Shown: positions 1 through 8,861 of the stretch, one piece after another
Numbering within the stretch: position 1 is the stretch's first letter
Layout of the letters: each line of letters opens with the position of its first letter
Position numbers and translations under genes: made by a program
Notes under the pieces: generated by a model
What the model was told of the DNA's origin: nothing
What the model saw: the letters and a program-made list of their open reading frames with translations, nothing else
Database searches by the model: none
Origin: Ornithinimicrobium sp. CNJ-824
Lineage (GTDB): Bacteria; Actinomycetota; Actinomycetes; Actinomycetales; Dermatophilaceae
Direction: 5' to 3'
Length of the DNA: 64,000 nt
Assembly: GCF_001942405.1 (NCBI RefSeq)
Contig: NZ_MKKA01000033.1
Coordinates: 1 to 64,000, forward strand

Positions 1-636
1 GGGCGTCCCTGGTCAACGGACACGCGTGGGGACGTCGGAGTCCCTACTAATCCGCAGACCACCCGGCGGGTGTGACTTCTGACGCGATAATGCTCGCTTC
101 GGGCCAGGATGAAAAAGGTGTGTCTGCTTTCAGGACAGCGGAGGATCGGTAGGGACGGTCGACTTGCAGGTCGAATCTCGTGCGCGGGCCAGGACGGGAA
201 GCTTGCCGGTCGGTAGCGGACGGGGCCAGGCATGCATACATCGCAGAGTCGCCGGTCTGGGTGGCGTGGTCGTGTCGCAGGGCGACGGTGACGGGTCACA
301 GTGGCCAGCAGTGGAGGGCGTTCGACGGGAGCGAGTCGCGCCTCGTCGCGACCTTGCGACGCCGGCGGGCCGAACGCCGCCTCGTCACGTCCGGCATGCC
401 GCGGGACCATGCCTGGCGGTGGGCCACAGGGCGGCGCTGCCCGACGGAGTGCGTGACGCGCTCCACCCAGAGGTGCGTGACATCGCGACTCCGCCGATGT
501 CCGCGCGTTCTCCGGTCCGGAAGTTGCGCGCGCGCTAGCCGGGTCACGCTGACTCGACTCCTTTATGTGACATGACGACTCCGTCAGAAGAAATGATCGA
601 GGAACCGTTCGGCGTAATTTGCTTCCAAACTATCCT
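1..636. other. No recognisable gene
   Basis: Several short open frames exist on both strands, but they overlap one another, have arginine/proline-rich composition typical of shadow frames in GC-rich DNA, and match no family I know. I see no tRNA, no clear terminator and no long repeat. The stretch lies downstream of the NTPase gene and may hold its terminator or decayed accessory DNA. Confidence 0.4.
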
Positions 637-3600
637 TCACTCATCCCCGACGCGGTCCAGTAAAGCAAGGGCCGCCGCTGGATCAATATCCCATTCGATG
701 CCGACGGTGAGAACGCCATTGAGCTGCTCCATGTCGTTCGACCCGCCGCGCACCACCCCTCGTGCTACACCTGCGGCCAATGTCCCCATTTCGTCAGGCC
801 TACTATCGTTTTCTTGTTGCACCCGCAAGCCAAGGCTGGCGAGGAAGTCCCGGACGACGCCAACCACGGGGTCAACATCGGCGCCCAGCTCGTCAAGCCG
901 CTGCATCGCAGCGCGATAACGTTCCGTCTCGTCATCGGCATATTTTTGCAGCATCGCTGTGTCACCACCACGTCTGGTCGAAAGCACAGCAAGTCCAGAA
1001 AGGCCTTGCAGCGCTTGGTGGGCATCAAGAATTGCATCGGCCAGTGGTGTTGATAGTGGATCCTCGAAGGAATCTCGCCACTCATCGAATGAATCCGGGT
1101 TGGGAAATAACTGATTGTGCAGAACATGTGACAGTTGGCGTACCGGGCGACCGTCGACTAGCGGAACGATTAGAACTGGCGCCCGTCTAGCGTCTGAGGG
1201 GAGAGCCTCCTCGATCATGCCCGCGATGCTTGAGGACGCGGTCTCCCACTGAGGTATGGTCGTTATTGCAACGCCGACCGCCGCCTGAAGCGCGGGCCAG
1301 TCGACCGCTGCGGGTTTGCGTAGGGCACGTGTATAGGTCACTACATCTAGGCCGACGGTCTGCGCTCTCGACTGCAGGTTCTGCACTCCATCGAAGAAGC
1401 GCTTTTCCGCGCGCCCCCGCGCCAATGCCGCAACTCTGTGCAGCGCTTCCGTATAAGCACCGGCTTTCGACACGGAAACCACCCGCACCGGTGAAAGACC
1501 ACCCCACGCCATTTCTGCGAACACCGCATACAGATCGTCGAGAAGCGTATCGAGTGCATCAAGGTCTGTTGGCGGGTCACGATCGATAAGGTTCCATTTC
1601 TCTTCCTGGCGTACTCGGCCAACTGTAGTGCGGAGAGTATCTCCCACGTATGCCGCCAAGGAAGGCCAGTGAGCATCACGAGCGTGCATGCGCTGAGTCA
1701 TGTTGTCCACGATCCCGTGGACCAAGGTATGCATGTGATCGCTACCGACCGTGGACGGAGTAGTGCCGGACTCGATGGACTCGAGCAACTCCGTGCGGTC
1801 GAGGGGTAGCGTTAGGCCGTTCACCCGTCTACGTAGAGCGGTGCGCCGTTTCTCCAGGTCGTTGGCTTCGGCAGGCTGTCCCCTCGAGATGCACCAAGCC
1901 CGTGCCATGTCCTCCAGATACGCTCGAAGGTCTCGTAGCAGCTCGTAGGAGGTCACCGCCCGCGTAGTGGGATCCGTCACCCCCGCGGCCATGGCGGCGA
2001 CATAGGACTTCACCCGGTTCCAACTGACGACGGCGGCGGGGTGATCAGACTTCCGATGCAGCTTGCTCACACCAAATACGTGATCACCAATCTGGAGTGG
2101 GGTGTCACCGGGCAGGACAGTCTGGACATCCACTGAATCACACATCGGAAAACAACGCAGGAGAGTAAGGGCAAACTCCCGAGTGAAGTCATCTGGGTCA
2201 GGTTGTGCTCCATCTGATATGTGGAGGAGTCTTGCGAACGCAACGTGATTGCTATCGCGTTGAACTGTGCTGATCTCGATGAGCCACGGGCACTGCGCTT
2301 GCAGTCGACTCTGCACGGAGGATTCTCCGCCGGCCAATTCGAATAGGGCGCGAGCCAGAACGGGCGAGTGGCGACGTGCTACGGACAGAAGTTCGCCGAG
2401 TTGTGGAGGGGGCGCGGTGAGGAGAGTTCTGGCGAGCGGTGATTGGCGCGCCTCTGGGGACTCTGCCCATCGGACTAAGTCCTGCGTGGAGCCGACCATC
2501 GCTGCGAGGAGCGACGCTGCGCGCTGGAGGTCGTCGCATGAGGCCACGATCGAGGCGACTCGAGTCCCACCGAGAAGCGTGAGCAGTTGGTCTCGCAGGT
2601 GCGAATCCTCGGGTTGGGCCTCGATGGCCTGCGCTGCGGCCACGATGTCGGGACGCAGCCCAGGCATGGTGTGCGCACCGGAGAGCGCTAGTTGTGTCGC
2701 GATCCCACGATGGGCAGGTTGGATTTGGTATTTTTCCAAGATCCGGCTCCAGCTGGAAGCTTGGCGCTCGAACTCCACGAACCTTAGTGCTTCTAGGAAC
2801 GTCGCTAACAGAGCGGGAGTTGGCTCCCTTCGGATACTGTCGAAGAGTTGGTTGATCAGGGCGTTTTCCAATTCGGAGTTATCCGCCAGCAAACCCACGA
2901 TGAAAGAGTAGGCTTGCTTGCCCTCAAGGCCTTTTAGCACGTCTTCCACTGTGTCATTAAGACTAGGTGGCGGGACGGCATGTACGGCCACTGAGAGGGC
3001 CGCCGAGCGTAGTTGGTGCAGTCCCCTCAATTCTGTTCCTCGGATATGGACCAAGTGCTCGTCAGCCAGCCTCGCCAATGCTGCTCTGAACTCTCCAGCG
3101 CTCGCATTCACTGCGTCTTGAACCTCGTCGAGGTGAAGCACAACAGACCACCGGTGGGCAGTCGCGACGAGGGCGATGATGCGCAGTTCTGTCTCACGCC
3201 CTTCAACGACGCGTCGCCGGACCTGCTCGCTCAGGACGTCGGCGAGACGTTTGCCGCGTGCGAGTAGGTGCGTGAACTCCAATGTGAGTCCACCGCAAGC
3301 ATTGAACGCTTCCCGCCAGTAAAGGGCTTTGGTGGCGCCAGTGCGGACCAAGCCCGAATGGATTTGCGCGGCGGTCTCCTCGTCAAGGCCGACTTGGATC
3401 AGTGTGCAGTTCGACAGGGACCGAAGTGGAAGCAAGTCTTCCAACCGGGCCGAGCCAAGAAGCATCACTCCAGGTGTTGCCACCAGTTGTCGCTGTAGGG
3501 CGTCCCAGGCCTGCGAATCACCGACTCCCACTGCGTCAACAATAAAGCCGACGGGTGCCCGCTCTGTCGGGCGCAGTGCCCTAGCGAGCCGCACGAGAGC

Positions 3601-3975
3601 GGGGACGTCGCCGTCGCGTAGCCGTCGAACGCGGTACCACAGCACGTGACGGGCGGAGTAGGCGGCAGCCCACATCACCGTGGACTTACCGACTCCTGAA
3701 GGCCCCGTAACGAGGACACTAGCTCCAGTCTGCAGGTTGGCCACCACTTGGCCCGTAACGTCTGGCCGAGGCGACGGCAGCCCAGCCGCGATGTGGCCCG
3801 GCTGCACGTCGACTCCCTCGTAGAATGCCTCGGTCTCGAGCGCGGTGTCGAAGTCAACCGGTTCACAGATGCCCTCCAGAATGGCTTCCTCAAGAGCTTC
3901 GCGGTCGATCATTTCAGCGGTCTCGGTAACGAGACGCTCGATCCTCGTTCGATCCATGAACTTCGTTTGTGCCAA
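637..3975 (-). CDS. Large P-loop (STAND-like) NTPase, putative defence protein
   Basis: About 1,112 residues. A Walker A loop GPSGVGKST lies at residues 91-99, a hydrophobic strand ending in Asp (FIVDAVG, about 144-150) looks like Walker B, and LLGSARLEDLL follows as a sensor-like strand. The remaining 850 residues are mostly helical with no family I recognise, as in the sensor half of STAND proteins. The start is uncertain: TTG at 3975, ATG at 3957, or ATG at 3912, which forms an ATGA overlap with the stop of the upstream nuclease-like gene; none has a strong ribosome site. GC is visibly lower than in the core genes and no frame break is seen. With its partner it looks like a two-gene anti-phage module. 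That role is inferred; the NTPase call is firm. Confidence 0.7.
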   Translation of the reverse strand: MAQTKFMDRTRIERLVTETAEMIDREALEEAILEGICEPVDFDTALETEAFYEGVDVQPGHIAAGLPSPRPDVTGQVVANLQTGASVLVTGPSGVGKSTVMWAAAYSARHVLWYRVRRLRDGDVPALVRLARALRPTERAPVGFIVDAVGVGDSQAWDALQRQLVATPGVMLLGSARLEDLLPLRSLSNCTLIQVGLDEETAAQIHSGLVRTGATKALYWREAFNACGGLTLEFTHLLARGKRLADVLSEQVRRRVVEGRETELRIIALVATAHRWSVVLHLDEVQDAVNASAGEFRAALARLADEHLVHIRGTELRGLHQLRSAALSVAVHAVPPPSLNDTVEDVLKGLEGKQAYSFIVGLLADNSELENALINQLFDSIRREPTPALLATFLEALRFVEFERQASSWSRILEKYQIQPAHRGIATQLALSGAHTMPGLRPDIVAAAQAIEAQPEDSHLRDQLLTLLGGTRVASIVASCDDLQRAASLLAAMVGSTQDLVRWAESPEARQSPLARTLLTAPPPQLGELLSVARRHSPVLARALFELAGGESSVQSRLQAQCPWLIEISTVQRDSNHVAFARLLHISDGAQPDPDDFTREFALTLLRCFPMCDSVDVQTVLPGDTPLQIGDHVFGVSKLHRKSDHPAAVVSWNRVKSYVAAMAAGVTDPTTRAVTSYELLRDLRAYLEDMARAWCISRGQPAEANDLEKRRTALRRRVNGLTLPLDRTELLESIESGTTPSTVGSDHMHTLVHGIVDNMTQRMHARDAHWPSLAAYVGDTLRTTVGRVRQEEKWNLIDRDPPTDLDALDTLLDDLYAVFAEMAWGGLSPVRVVSVSKAGAYTEALHRVAALARGRAEKRFFDGVQNLQSRAQTVGLDVVTYTRALRKPAAVDWPALQAAVGVAITTIPQWETASSSIAGMIEEALPSDARRAPVLIVPLVDGRPVRQLSHVLHNQLFPNPDSFDEWRDSFEDPLSTPLADAILDAHQALQGLSGLAVLSTRRGGDTAMLQKYADDETERYRAAMQRLDELGADVDPVVGVVRDFLASLGLRVQQENDSRPDEMGTLAAGVARGVVRGGSNDMEQLNGVLTVGIEWDIDPAAALALLDRVGDE

Positions 3976-4709
3976 TCGTTCTCTGCGTTTTCGTCAGCGC
4001 AGTTGGCTACAGCGGCGCGGAGGGCAAGCACCACAGGGTCGTTTGCCGCCGGCGGGAGTCTCGTTCGTGCAGCCACGGCTGCGCTCGTCTGGTCACCCGC
4101 CGTGTGCCACGGAAGGACAAACACGCACACGGACCGCGAAACGTCGAGCAGATCTTTCTCTTCGAGTCCGCGCTTAGCTCCAACAGTCGCCAATGCGTGG
4201 AGGAGCTCTTCATTTCCCGGCACCTCGACTATGGCGGCACCCCACATGTCGGGCGCCCACGCTCCGATAGGACGCTCCAGGACGACAACCGCACGCTCGC
4301 GGGCAGCGCGTGTCGAATCCCGGGACCGGCGTCTCGCGACATCGAGCACGTGGCTTGCCACTTCCGCTGCTCTGAAGGGGCCAACGCGCTCTTGACGCGA
4401 TTTGACTTGTATCTGCCATGGGAATTCGCCTTCGCACGACAGGTCTTCCGGCCCTTCTGGGACGATGCGCTCGGCGCTTAAGGCACCGGTCAACAGTTGG
4501 CCGCAAAGCCAGGCACCGACCATGTCCTGAAAATGGAACCCGCGACCGGCCCGTGCCCCCGCCCGTGTGCGACTCCAGACGATCTCCGATTCGTTGCCCT
4601 CGCCACTCCGCCCGGTTGGTGTCGGCGCCGCCGCGTCGACGCGGTGGTCACGTCGCAGGGGGCGAGTGGCGTTCCGCTTAGGCTCCCTCCTCTGTCCTCT
4701 TCGTGCCAC
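3909..4709 (-). CDS. PD-(D/E)xK-like nuclease (Cap4/DUF4297-like), putative defence effector
   Basis: A 266-residue frame. The central block has RGFHFQDMVGAWL near residues 55-68, then EGPEDLSCEGEF and IQVKSR. A buried acidic residue followed by QxK matches the PD-(D/E)xK fold, and the FQD opening resembles the dsDNA nuclease domain of Cap4/DUF4297 proteins and Avs N-termini. The first 44 residues are basic and low in complexity. The GTG at 4709 is the farthest upstream start in the frame (a TGA precedes it) and has no good ribosome site, so the true N-terminus may be lost or non-standard. The gene overlaps the NTPase gene downstream, implying coupled translation. Nuclease assignment is by motif only. 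Confidence 0.55.
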   Translation of the reverse strand: MARRGQRREPKRNATRPLRRDHRVDAAAPTPTGRSGEGNESEIVWSRTRAGARAGRGFHFQDMVGAWLCGQLLTGALSAERIVPEGPEDLSCEGEFPWQIQVKSRQERVGPFRAAEVASHVLDVARRRSRDSTRAARERAVVVLERPIGAWAPDMWGAAIVEVPGNEELLHALATVGAKRGLEEKDLLDVSRSVCVFVLPWHTAGDQTSAAVAARTRLPPAANDPVVLALRAAVANCADENAENDWHKRSSWIERGSSVSLPRPLK

Positions 4710-4726
4710 ACCCAGATGATGCCACC

Positions 4727-4750
4727 ATCAGCATCAGCATCAGCAGCAGC
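4727..4750. repeat. Short (ATCAGC)n / (AGC)n repeat
   Basis: Three copies of ATCAGC are followed by two extra AGC units. The repeat lies just upstream of the nuclease-like gene, where a promoter or start region would be expected. A slippage-prone tract could have altered the 5' end of that gene, but this is speculative. Confidence 0.6.
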
Positions 4751-4762
4751 CCTGGGTCATCT

Positions 4763-4960
4763 TCAGGCCTGGTTCGCGGAGGCATGCGAGGGCCCGTGCT
4801 TGCGGTAGTCGAGGATTCCCACACTGGTGTCGACTTTCGTGGCGTCGAGACTGACACTCTCTCGAAGTCCCACGCGTGACCCGACAGCCCGGCTGACCGC
4901 GAGCGAGCTTCCAACTGGCTCACCAGTTTCAGCGCGTTCTAAGCGCCGCGGCGCCTTGGC
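4763..4960 (-). pseudogene. Possible 3' remnant of an unidentified gene
   Basis: Reading from just after a stop near 4961 gives about 65 open codons ending in TGA at 4763-4765. The peptide includes ETGEPVGSSLAVSRAVGSR, then SVSLDATKVDTSVGILDYRK, and has ordinary protein-like composition, unlike the neighbouring shadow frames. No start codon with a ribosome site is visible, and upstream in the same frame there are stops. It reads like the C-terminal tail of a longer protein cut off on its upstream side, where the IS110 element now lies. I do not recognise the family. Confidence 0.3.
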
Positions 4961-5073
4961 TTACGCCGCTCAACCTCGAGTTGAATTCGCCGTCATCAGG
5001 GGAACCCCAGGGGGCGAGTGCTTGGCGGCGTGGTGGGCGCAGCGAAAACGCACTCATCTGGCACCCCTCTGTG

Positions 5074-6255
5074 TCAAGACGCCGCTGGCAGGGTCGTTCT
5101 AGGCTTTGTGGTGGCGGGTCCGGGAAGTGGCTTGTCCGAAGAGCCGGCAGCGGGTTGTGAGCCGGTCGCGCTGGAGTCAGAGTCGTCACCCCTTTGCCCT
5201 CCCGGGCCCGTCGTCGTGTGCCCAGCGAGGTCGTCGAGCATCGCCTTGTAGACCAGGTCGGACAGGCGCCGTTTGAGGCACCGCAGCGCTTCCATCGACG
5301 TCTTCCCCGCGGCCTTCTTCCGGTCGTAGTAGGCGCGGCCCTCGGTGGTTCTCGTGCGCAGCTGGACGATGGCCATGACGTGCAGCACCCGGTTGATCTG
5401 CCGGTTCCCACCCCGGGAGAGTCGGTGGCGGACGTGCTCGCCGGAGGAGGCGTCGACCGGGGCGGTGCCGGTCCAGGACGCGAAGTGGTTGCGGTCGGGG
5501 AAGCGGGTGATGTCCCCGACCTCGACCAGCAGGCGTGCGGCGCCGGAGGGTCCGATGCCGTGCAGGTCCATCAGCGAGGAGCCGGTCTCGGCGACGAGGG
5601 CCTTGAGTTCCTTGTCCGCGGCCTTGGTCCGCGCGTAGATCGTGGCCAGGTCAGCTGTCAGCTCCAGGGCGTGGGCCTTGCGCAACTTGCCGGCCGCCGT
5701 GGTGGGGCGGACCCTCTTCAGCAGCTCCTTGGCCTGGGCCGCGGACAGGAACGTCTTGGCCCCGCCCGGGATCAGCTCGAGCAGCAGCTTGTGCAGCTGG
5801 CACACCTTGCGGGTGTGCTCCTCACCCAGGGAGCGGCGCCGGTCCACGCACATCCGCAACACCTCGAGCTGCTCGTCGTTGATGACCGGGCGCAGGCCGG
5901 ACATCCGCACCCCGACCAGGGCGATGGAGTGGGCGTCGGTTGCGTCGGTCTTGCGGCCCTGCCCGGTGGCGAAGATCCGCACCCGCGCCGACATCTTCGC
6001 CGGCACGTCGACCACCTCCTCACCATCGGCGACCAGCCGGTCGGCGACGTGCTTGCCGATACCGGCGCAGCCCTCGACCGCCCACCCCCGCTCAGGCCAC
6101 TGACGGGCGTAGGCCAGCAGCCGGGTGTACCCCTCGGCGTCCGTGCCAAAGCGGCCACCGCCGACGACGGACTCGTCAGCGGTCATGACCTCGATCGTCA
6201 CGCTGCGCTTGTGCGGGTCCATCCCGATCACGACCCGCGGAACCTTCTCGTCCAT
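5074..6255 (-). CDS. IS110-family transposase (DEDD recombinase)
   Basis: 393 residues. The N-terminal RuvC-like domain begins with VIGMDPHKRSV (Asp of the DEDD set) and contains TDATDAHSIAL, both diagnostic of IS110 enzymes. The C-terminal half holds the transposase_20 signature LHGIGPSGAARLLVEVGD and the segment ASWTGTAPVDASSGE, which carries the conserved catalytic serine region. Start ATG at 6255 is preceded by AGGAGAG on the coding strand. Family members excise and insert DNA using a bridge RNA encoded in the non-coding end. The frame is intact, so the element may be active. The last 50 residues are low in complexity and extend beyond the usual domain. Confidence 0.93.
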   Translation of the reverse strand: MDEKVPRVVIGMDPHKRSVTIEVMTADESVVGGGRFGTDAEGYTRLLAYARQWPERGWAVEGCAGIGKHVADRLVADGEEVVDVPAKMSARVRIFATGQGRKTDATDAHSIALVGVRMSGLRPVINDEQLEVLRMCVDRRRSLGEEHTRKVCQLHKLLLELIPGGAKTFLSAAQAKELLKRVRPTTAAGKLRKAHALELTADLATIYARTKAADKELKALVAETGSSLMDLHGIGPSGAARLLVEVGDITRFPDRNHFASWTGTAPVDASSGEHVRHRLSRGGNRQINRVLHVMAIVQLRTRTTEGRAYYDRKKAAGKTSMEALRCLKRRLSDLVYKAMLDDLAGHTTTGPGGQRGDDSDSSATGSQPAAGSSDKPLPGPATTKPRTTLPAAS

Positions 6256-6505
6256 GCTCTCCTCCTTGCTCGCGACAGATGTCGAGCTGGGAGGGCACCG
6301 CTACGTACGGCTGGGCATACCCCTCTTGAGCCTCTCGCAGCCCTGGCGGTGACCGGGACGACGCACGCCAATTGTGAGCCTCACGCCAAGAGCGTGGGCA
6401 GCCGCAAAGAGAACGACCATCCCGGTCACCTAGGACCGAGCCTGGCCGGGCCCGATCCTGACGTCAATGAAACACGTAGCCGCTGGTCGGCCGTGCTTAC
6501 CGGGC
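6256..6505 (-). ncRNA. IS110 5' non-coding end; candidate bridge RNA region
   Basis: These 250 bases lie directly upstream of the recombinase, where IS110-group elements encode their bridge RNA. A perfect 11-base inverted repeat (GGTGACCGGGA at 6348-6358, its complement at 6420-6430) encloses 61 bases, and a smaller hairpin (CACGC/GCGTG at 6382-6396) sits inside. Such nested stems fit a folded guide RNA. The exact element ends, core dinucleotide and guide loops could not be fixed by reading alone. Confidence 0.4.
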
Positions 6506-7003
6506 TCAGGTCACGTTCTGCAGGAGGGCTGTCAGTTCGCGGTCGGGGCTGACGTGACGTGGGTACAGAGGGCCGCACGGGACCGTGGCCAGTTGTAAGG
6601 AAAGTGCAAGCAGATCGGGGTTGCGGTCCGCGACGCGGTGGGCCTGAGCTAGGTAGGCAAACTCGTTCATCGACCCGGTCAGGCTGCGGCTGGCAGTGGT
6701 GGCGAGGGTGTAGTCGGCCGTCTCTGCGGCTTCGCTCTGCACGACGGTCTCGGGGACTTTGTGCGCCCGTAGGACCGCGGCCAGGTGCTCGGGGAACCTG
6801 TCGAGCAGGGTCGCGGCGGGAGCCAACGGCATCAGCACCGGGAGCAGGGTCGTCTGGCTGACCAGGAGCGCGACCTGACGTGGCCGCCAGGGCAGGAGCG
6901 TGGCGTACCAGTCGCCGAGCAGGCTCGTCGATTCCTGCTCCTCGACGGCGCTAACCGGGCCTAATCGCTGCAGGAGCTTGCGGGTAGCGCGCACGATGAC
7001 CAT
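6506..7003 (-). CDS. DUF6933-like conserved protein
   Basis: About 165 residues from ATG at 7003, chosen over the ATG at 7012 because GGGAG sits five bases before it. The sequence IVRATRKLLQRLG, LLGDWYATLLPWRPRQVAL and a TLLPVLMPLAPAATLL stretch match the small family annotated as DUF6933, whose members start with an RATKKLL block and carry a GDWYA motif. No enzymatic function is established for it. It lies divergently from the UPF0158 gene and next to the IS110 element, within the accessory region. The family call is from memory of the motif pattern. Confidence 0.6.
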   Translation of the reverse strand: MVIVRATRKLLQRLGPVSAVEEQESTSLLGDWYATLLPWRPRQVALLVSQTTLLPVLMPLAPAATLLDRFPEHLAAVLRAHKVPETVVQSEAAETADYTLATTASRSLTGSMNEFAYLAQAHRVADRNPDLLALSLQLATVPCGPLYPRHVSPDRELTALLQNVT

Positions 7004-7056
7004 GTCTCCCATCCTGCCTGCACCGCTTCCACTGGCGTCAGGGCCACAATGGCGGC

Positions 7057-7788
7057 ATGTCGCTGAAGGAGTTCCGTGCTGCCCTACGCGGAGCCACGTA
7101 CCGCGCCGACGCGCTTGAGGTGCTGCGCCTTCTTGAGGAGCGAGCCTGGCCGGAGCAGGTGCTGCAGCTCATCGGTGACGCTCTCCTGGTCGCGGTCACC
7201 TCTGGATCCGCCAGCGCCCATGACCTGGCTCGAGCCTGCGTCGCACGACTGCAGGCGCGGGGATGGGACGGCGACGTCGATCTGGCCGACGCACTTGCGG
7301 CGCGGCTCGGTGATGGCCCCCAGCCACTCCTGAGGCCGGTCCGTGTCGATCTGGAGGAGCTCGCCAGCGTGCGCGAGGGCGACCCCACCCACGGAGGCGG
7401 GCGAGTCGACCTGGCCACGGGGCAGGTCTGGCCCCAGACGGTGTACGAGGACTTCCGCGCCGATGAGAGCGACGAAGAAGAGGAAGAAGAAGACGAAGCA
7501 GCCGGTACGAGGTGGCTGTGGGTCGACCCGGTTGGCTCGCGGTCCGGCTACCGCGACATGGAAGTCTTTACCGAGACTGTCGAGGATGAACACCTGGCCG
7601 AGCTGTTGTCTATGGCCATCAGCGGGAAAGGTGCTTTCCGCCGGTTCAAGGACGCGATTGCACACCACCCGGAGGCCGCCGATCGCTGGTACGCATTCAG
7701 CGAAGACCGCGTCCGCGGCCGCGCTCGAGCATGGCTGGCAGCAGAGGGCTACACGCCGCGTCCAGGACGAACTCCCTCACTGCTCTGA
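7057..7788 (+). CDS. UPF0158 family protein
   Basis: 243 residues. The UPF0158 pattern is clear in the second half: GRVDLATGQVWPQ (about 110-122), RWLWVDPVGSRSGYRDMEVF, AISGKGAFRRFKDAI and RWYAFSEDRVRGRARAWLA. A very acidic run (DESDEEEEEEDEA) lies between the first two blocks and is probably a flexible linker. The N-terminal 100 residues are helical and not part of the usual family core. Function is unknown; homologues are scattered through bacterial accessory DNA. It is transcribed divergently from the DUF6933-like gene. Confidence 0.72.
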   Translation: MSLKEFRAALRGATYRADALEVLRLLEERAWPEQVLQLIGDALLVAVTSGSASAHDLARACVARLQARGWDGDVDLADALAARLGDGPQPLLRPVRVDLEELASVREGDPTHGGGRVDLATGQVWPQTVYEDFRADESDEEEEEEDEAAGTRWLWVDPVGSRSGYRDMEVFTETVEDEHLAELLSMAISGKGAFRRFKDAIAHHPEAADRWYAFSEDRVRGRARAWLAAEGYTPRPGRTPSLL

Positions 7789-7819
7789 CATCCGCAACTG
7801 CCGCGAGCCGTAGCTTGAG

Positions 7820-8179
7820 CTAGTGCCACTGGGTCAGTTGGCGGGCTGCCACCTGGTGGTCGGCCTTGCCGCTGGCGACGGCAATGACCAGGTCGTAGGC
7901 GGCGTCGTCGGGTGCTTGGAGGTCGATGCCGTTGAGGCCGTAGAACACGACTACGGCGAGCCATCCCAGGCGCTTGTTGCCATCGACGAGCGGGTGGTTG
8001 ACGACGATGGACTCCAGCAGCGCACCCGCCTTGGCATCGATGCCGGGATAGGCGTCACGTCCGAAAACGCTGGCGCGGGGACGGTGGGCGGCGGAGTCCA
8101 AGAGGCCAAGGTCCTGCATCGGACCTACGCGCAGGTCCGATGCCAGGGCGAGCAGGTCCTCCGTAGTCAGATACTCCAA
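7820..8179 (-). CDS. doc: Doc-type (Fic family) toxin
   Basis: 119 residues with the death-on-curing signature HPLVDGNKRLGW, equivalent to the HxFx(D/N)GNKR active-site motif of Fic/Doc proteins. MEYLTTEDLLALASDL at the start is also typical of Doc. Doc toxins phosphorylate elongation factor Tu on a conserved threonine, stopping translation. The Phe of the classical motif is replaced by Leu, which is seen in some relatives. It begins three bases after the stop of the upstream small antitoxin gene, so the two form one operon in antitoxin-toxin order. Confidence 0.88.
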   Translation of the reverse strand: MEYLTTEDLLALASDLRVGPMQDLGLLDSAAHRPRASVFGRDAYPGIDAKAGALLESIVVNHPLVDGNKRLGWLAVVVFYGLNGIDLQAPDDAAYDLVIAVASGKADHQVAARQLTQWH

Positions 8180-8182
8180 GGG

Positions 8183-8386
8183 TCAGCGCCCGAGACGCTC
8201 GAGCAGATCGGCGTACCGCTCACGCCCCCGTGCGGACAACTCGCGCACCCGCTCCTCGTGCCCGCGCCGCGCGGCCGCTTCCCGGATCGCCCGCACCGTC
8301 GCCTCCTGCTTGCTCACACCCTCGGCCTCGGCCAGGGCCGCCAAGGCGCGCTCGTCCTCCGGAGAAAGCCGCAGAGTCATCGCCAT
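8183..8386 (-). CDS. Ribbon-helix-helix antitoxin partner of Doc
   Basis: 67 residues beginning MTLRLSPEDERALAALAEAEG, a strand-helix-helix pattern typical of RHH/CopG DNA-binding antitoxins, followed by a basic helical tail (RELSARGRERYADLLERLG) of the type that covers a toxin active site. Position immediately before doc supports the pairing. Such antitoxins neutralise the toxin and repress their own promoter. The antitoxin is CopG-like rather than the classical Phd fold. Confidence 0.8.
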   Translation of the reverse strand: MAMTLRLSPEDERALAALAEAEGVSKQEATVRAIREAAARRGHEERVRELSARGRERYADLLERLGR

Positions 8387-8506
8387 CCGCTGATGGTATC
8401 ACTCTGGTATCTGACGCCTTGGGCGGCCCGTGCGCCGCTGCGCCTCGATTGCTCGGCGTGCGGCAGACGCAGGTGGCCACTCGCGACTACTCAGCGGCCT
8501 TGGGGG

Positions 8507-8755
8507 ATGAGTGCGGCCACACGGGCCGCCCCTGACCCAGGAGACGACCATGCTGCCACCCTCTCCCACAAACTCGTCTCGCTGGCCGAGGCGGCCGACG
8601 TCCTCGCGGTCTCGACCAAGACCGTGCGCCGCTACATCGCCGAGGGGCACCTCGACGCCGTCCGGCTCGGGCGCAAGACGCTGCGGATCAAGCTGGACTC
8701 GATCGAGAGGTTCATCGACGCCTGCCCAGTCGGAGGGTGGCGCCGGATCGGCTGA
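8507..8755 (+). CDS. Excisionase/MerR-type helix-turn-helix DNA-binding protein
   Basis: 82 residues. The segment LVSLAEAADVLAVSTKTVRRYIAEGHLDAVRLGRKTLRIKLDSIERFI is a textbook HTH_17 (excisionase-family) domain, here described by position about 26-73. Start ATG at 8507 follows the purine-rich GGGGG. Proteins of this size act as recombination directionality factors of integrated elements or as small regulators. It sits about 155 bases from the tRNA-Asn gene, in line with an integrated element, but no integrase gene is present in this window. Confidence 0.7.
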   Translation: MSAATRAAPDPGDDHAATLSHKLVSLAEAADVLAVSTKTVRRYIAEGHLDAVRLGRKTLRIKLDSIERFIDACPVGGWRRIG

Positions 8756-8861
8756 GGGGTCAGAGGCCTGCCCAGACGCGACCGAGAAGGGTCACTGCTC
8801 CTCCATTCAGTCGAGGGGCAGCCAGCTGCGAACGATGCATAGTCGCTGCACTCGAAAGGAG

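Noticed and set aside
164..575. Two overlapping plus-strand frames at the left edge
   Set aside because: No ribosome site, no family match, Arg/Pro-rich; they overlap each other and a minus-strand frame.
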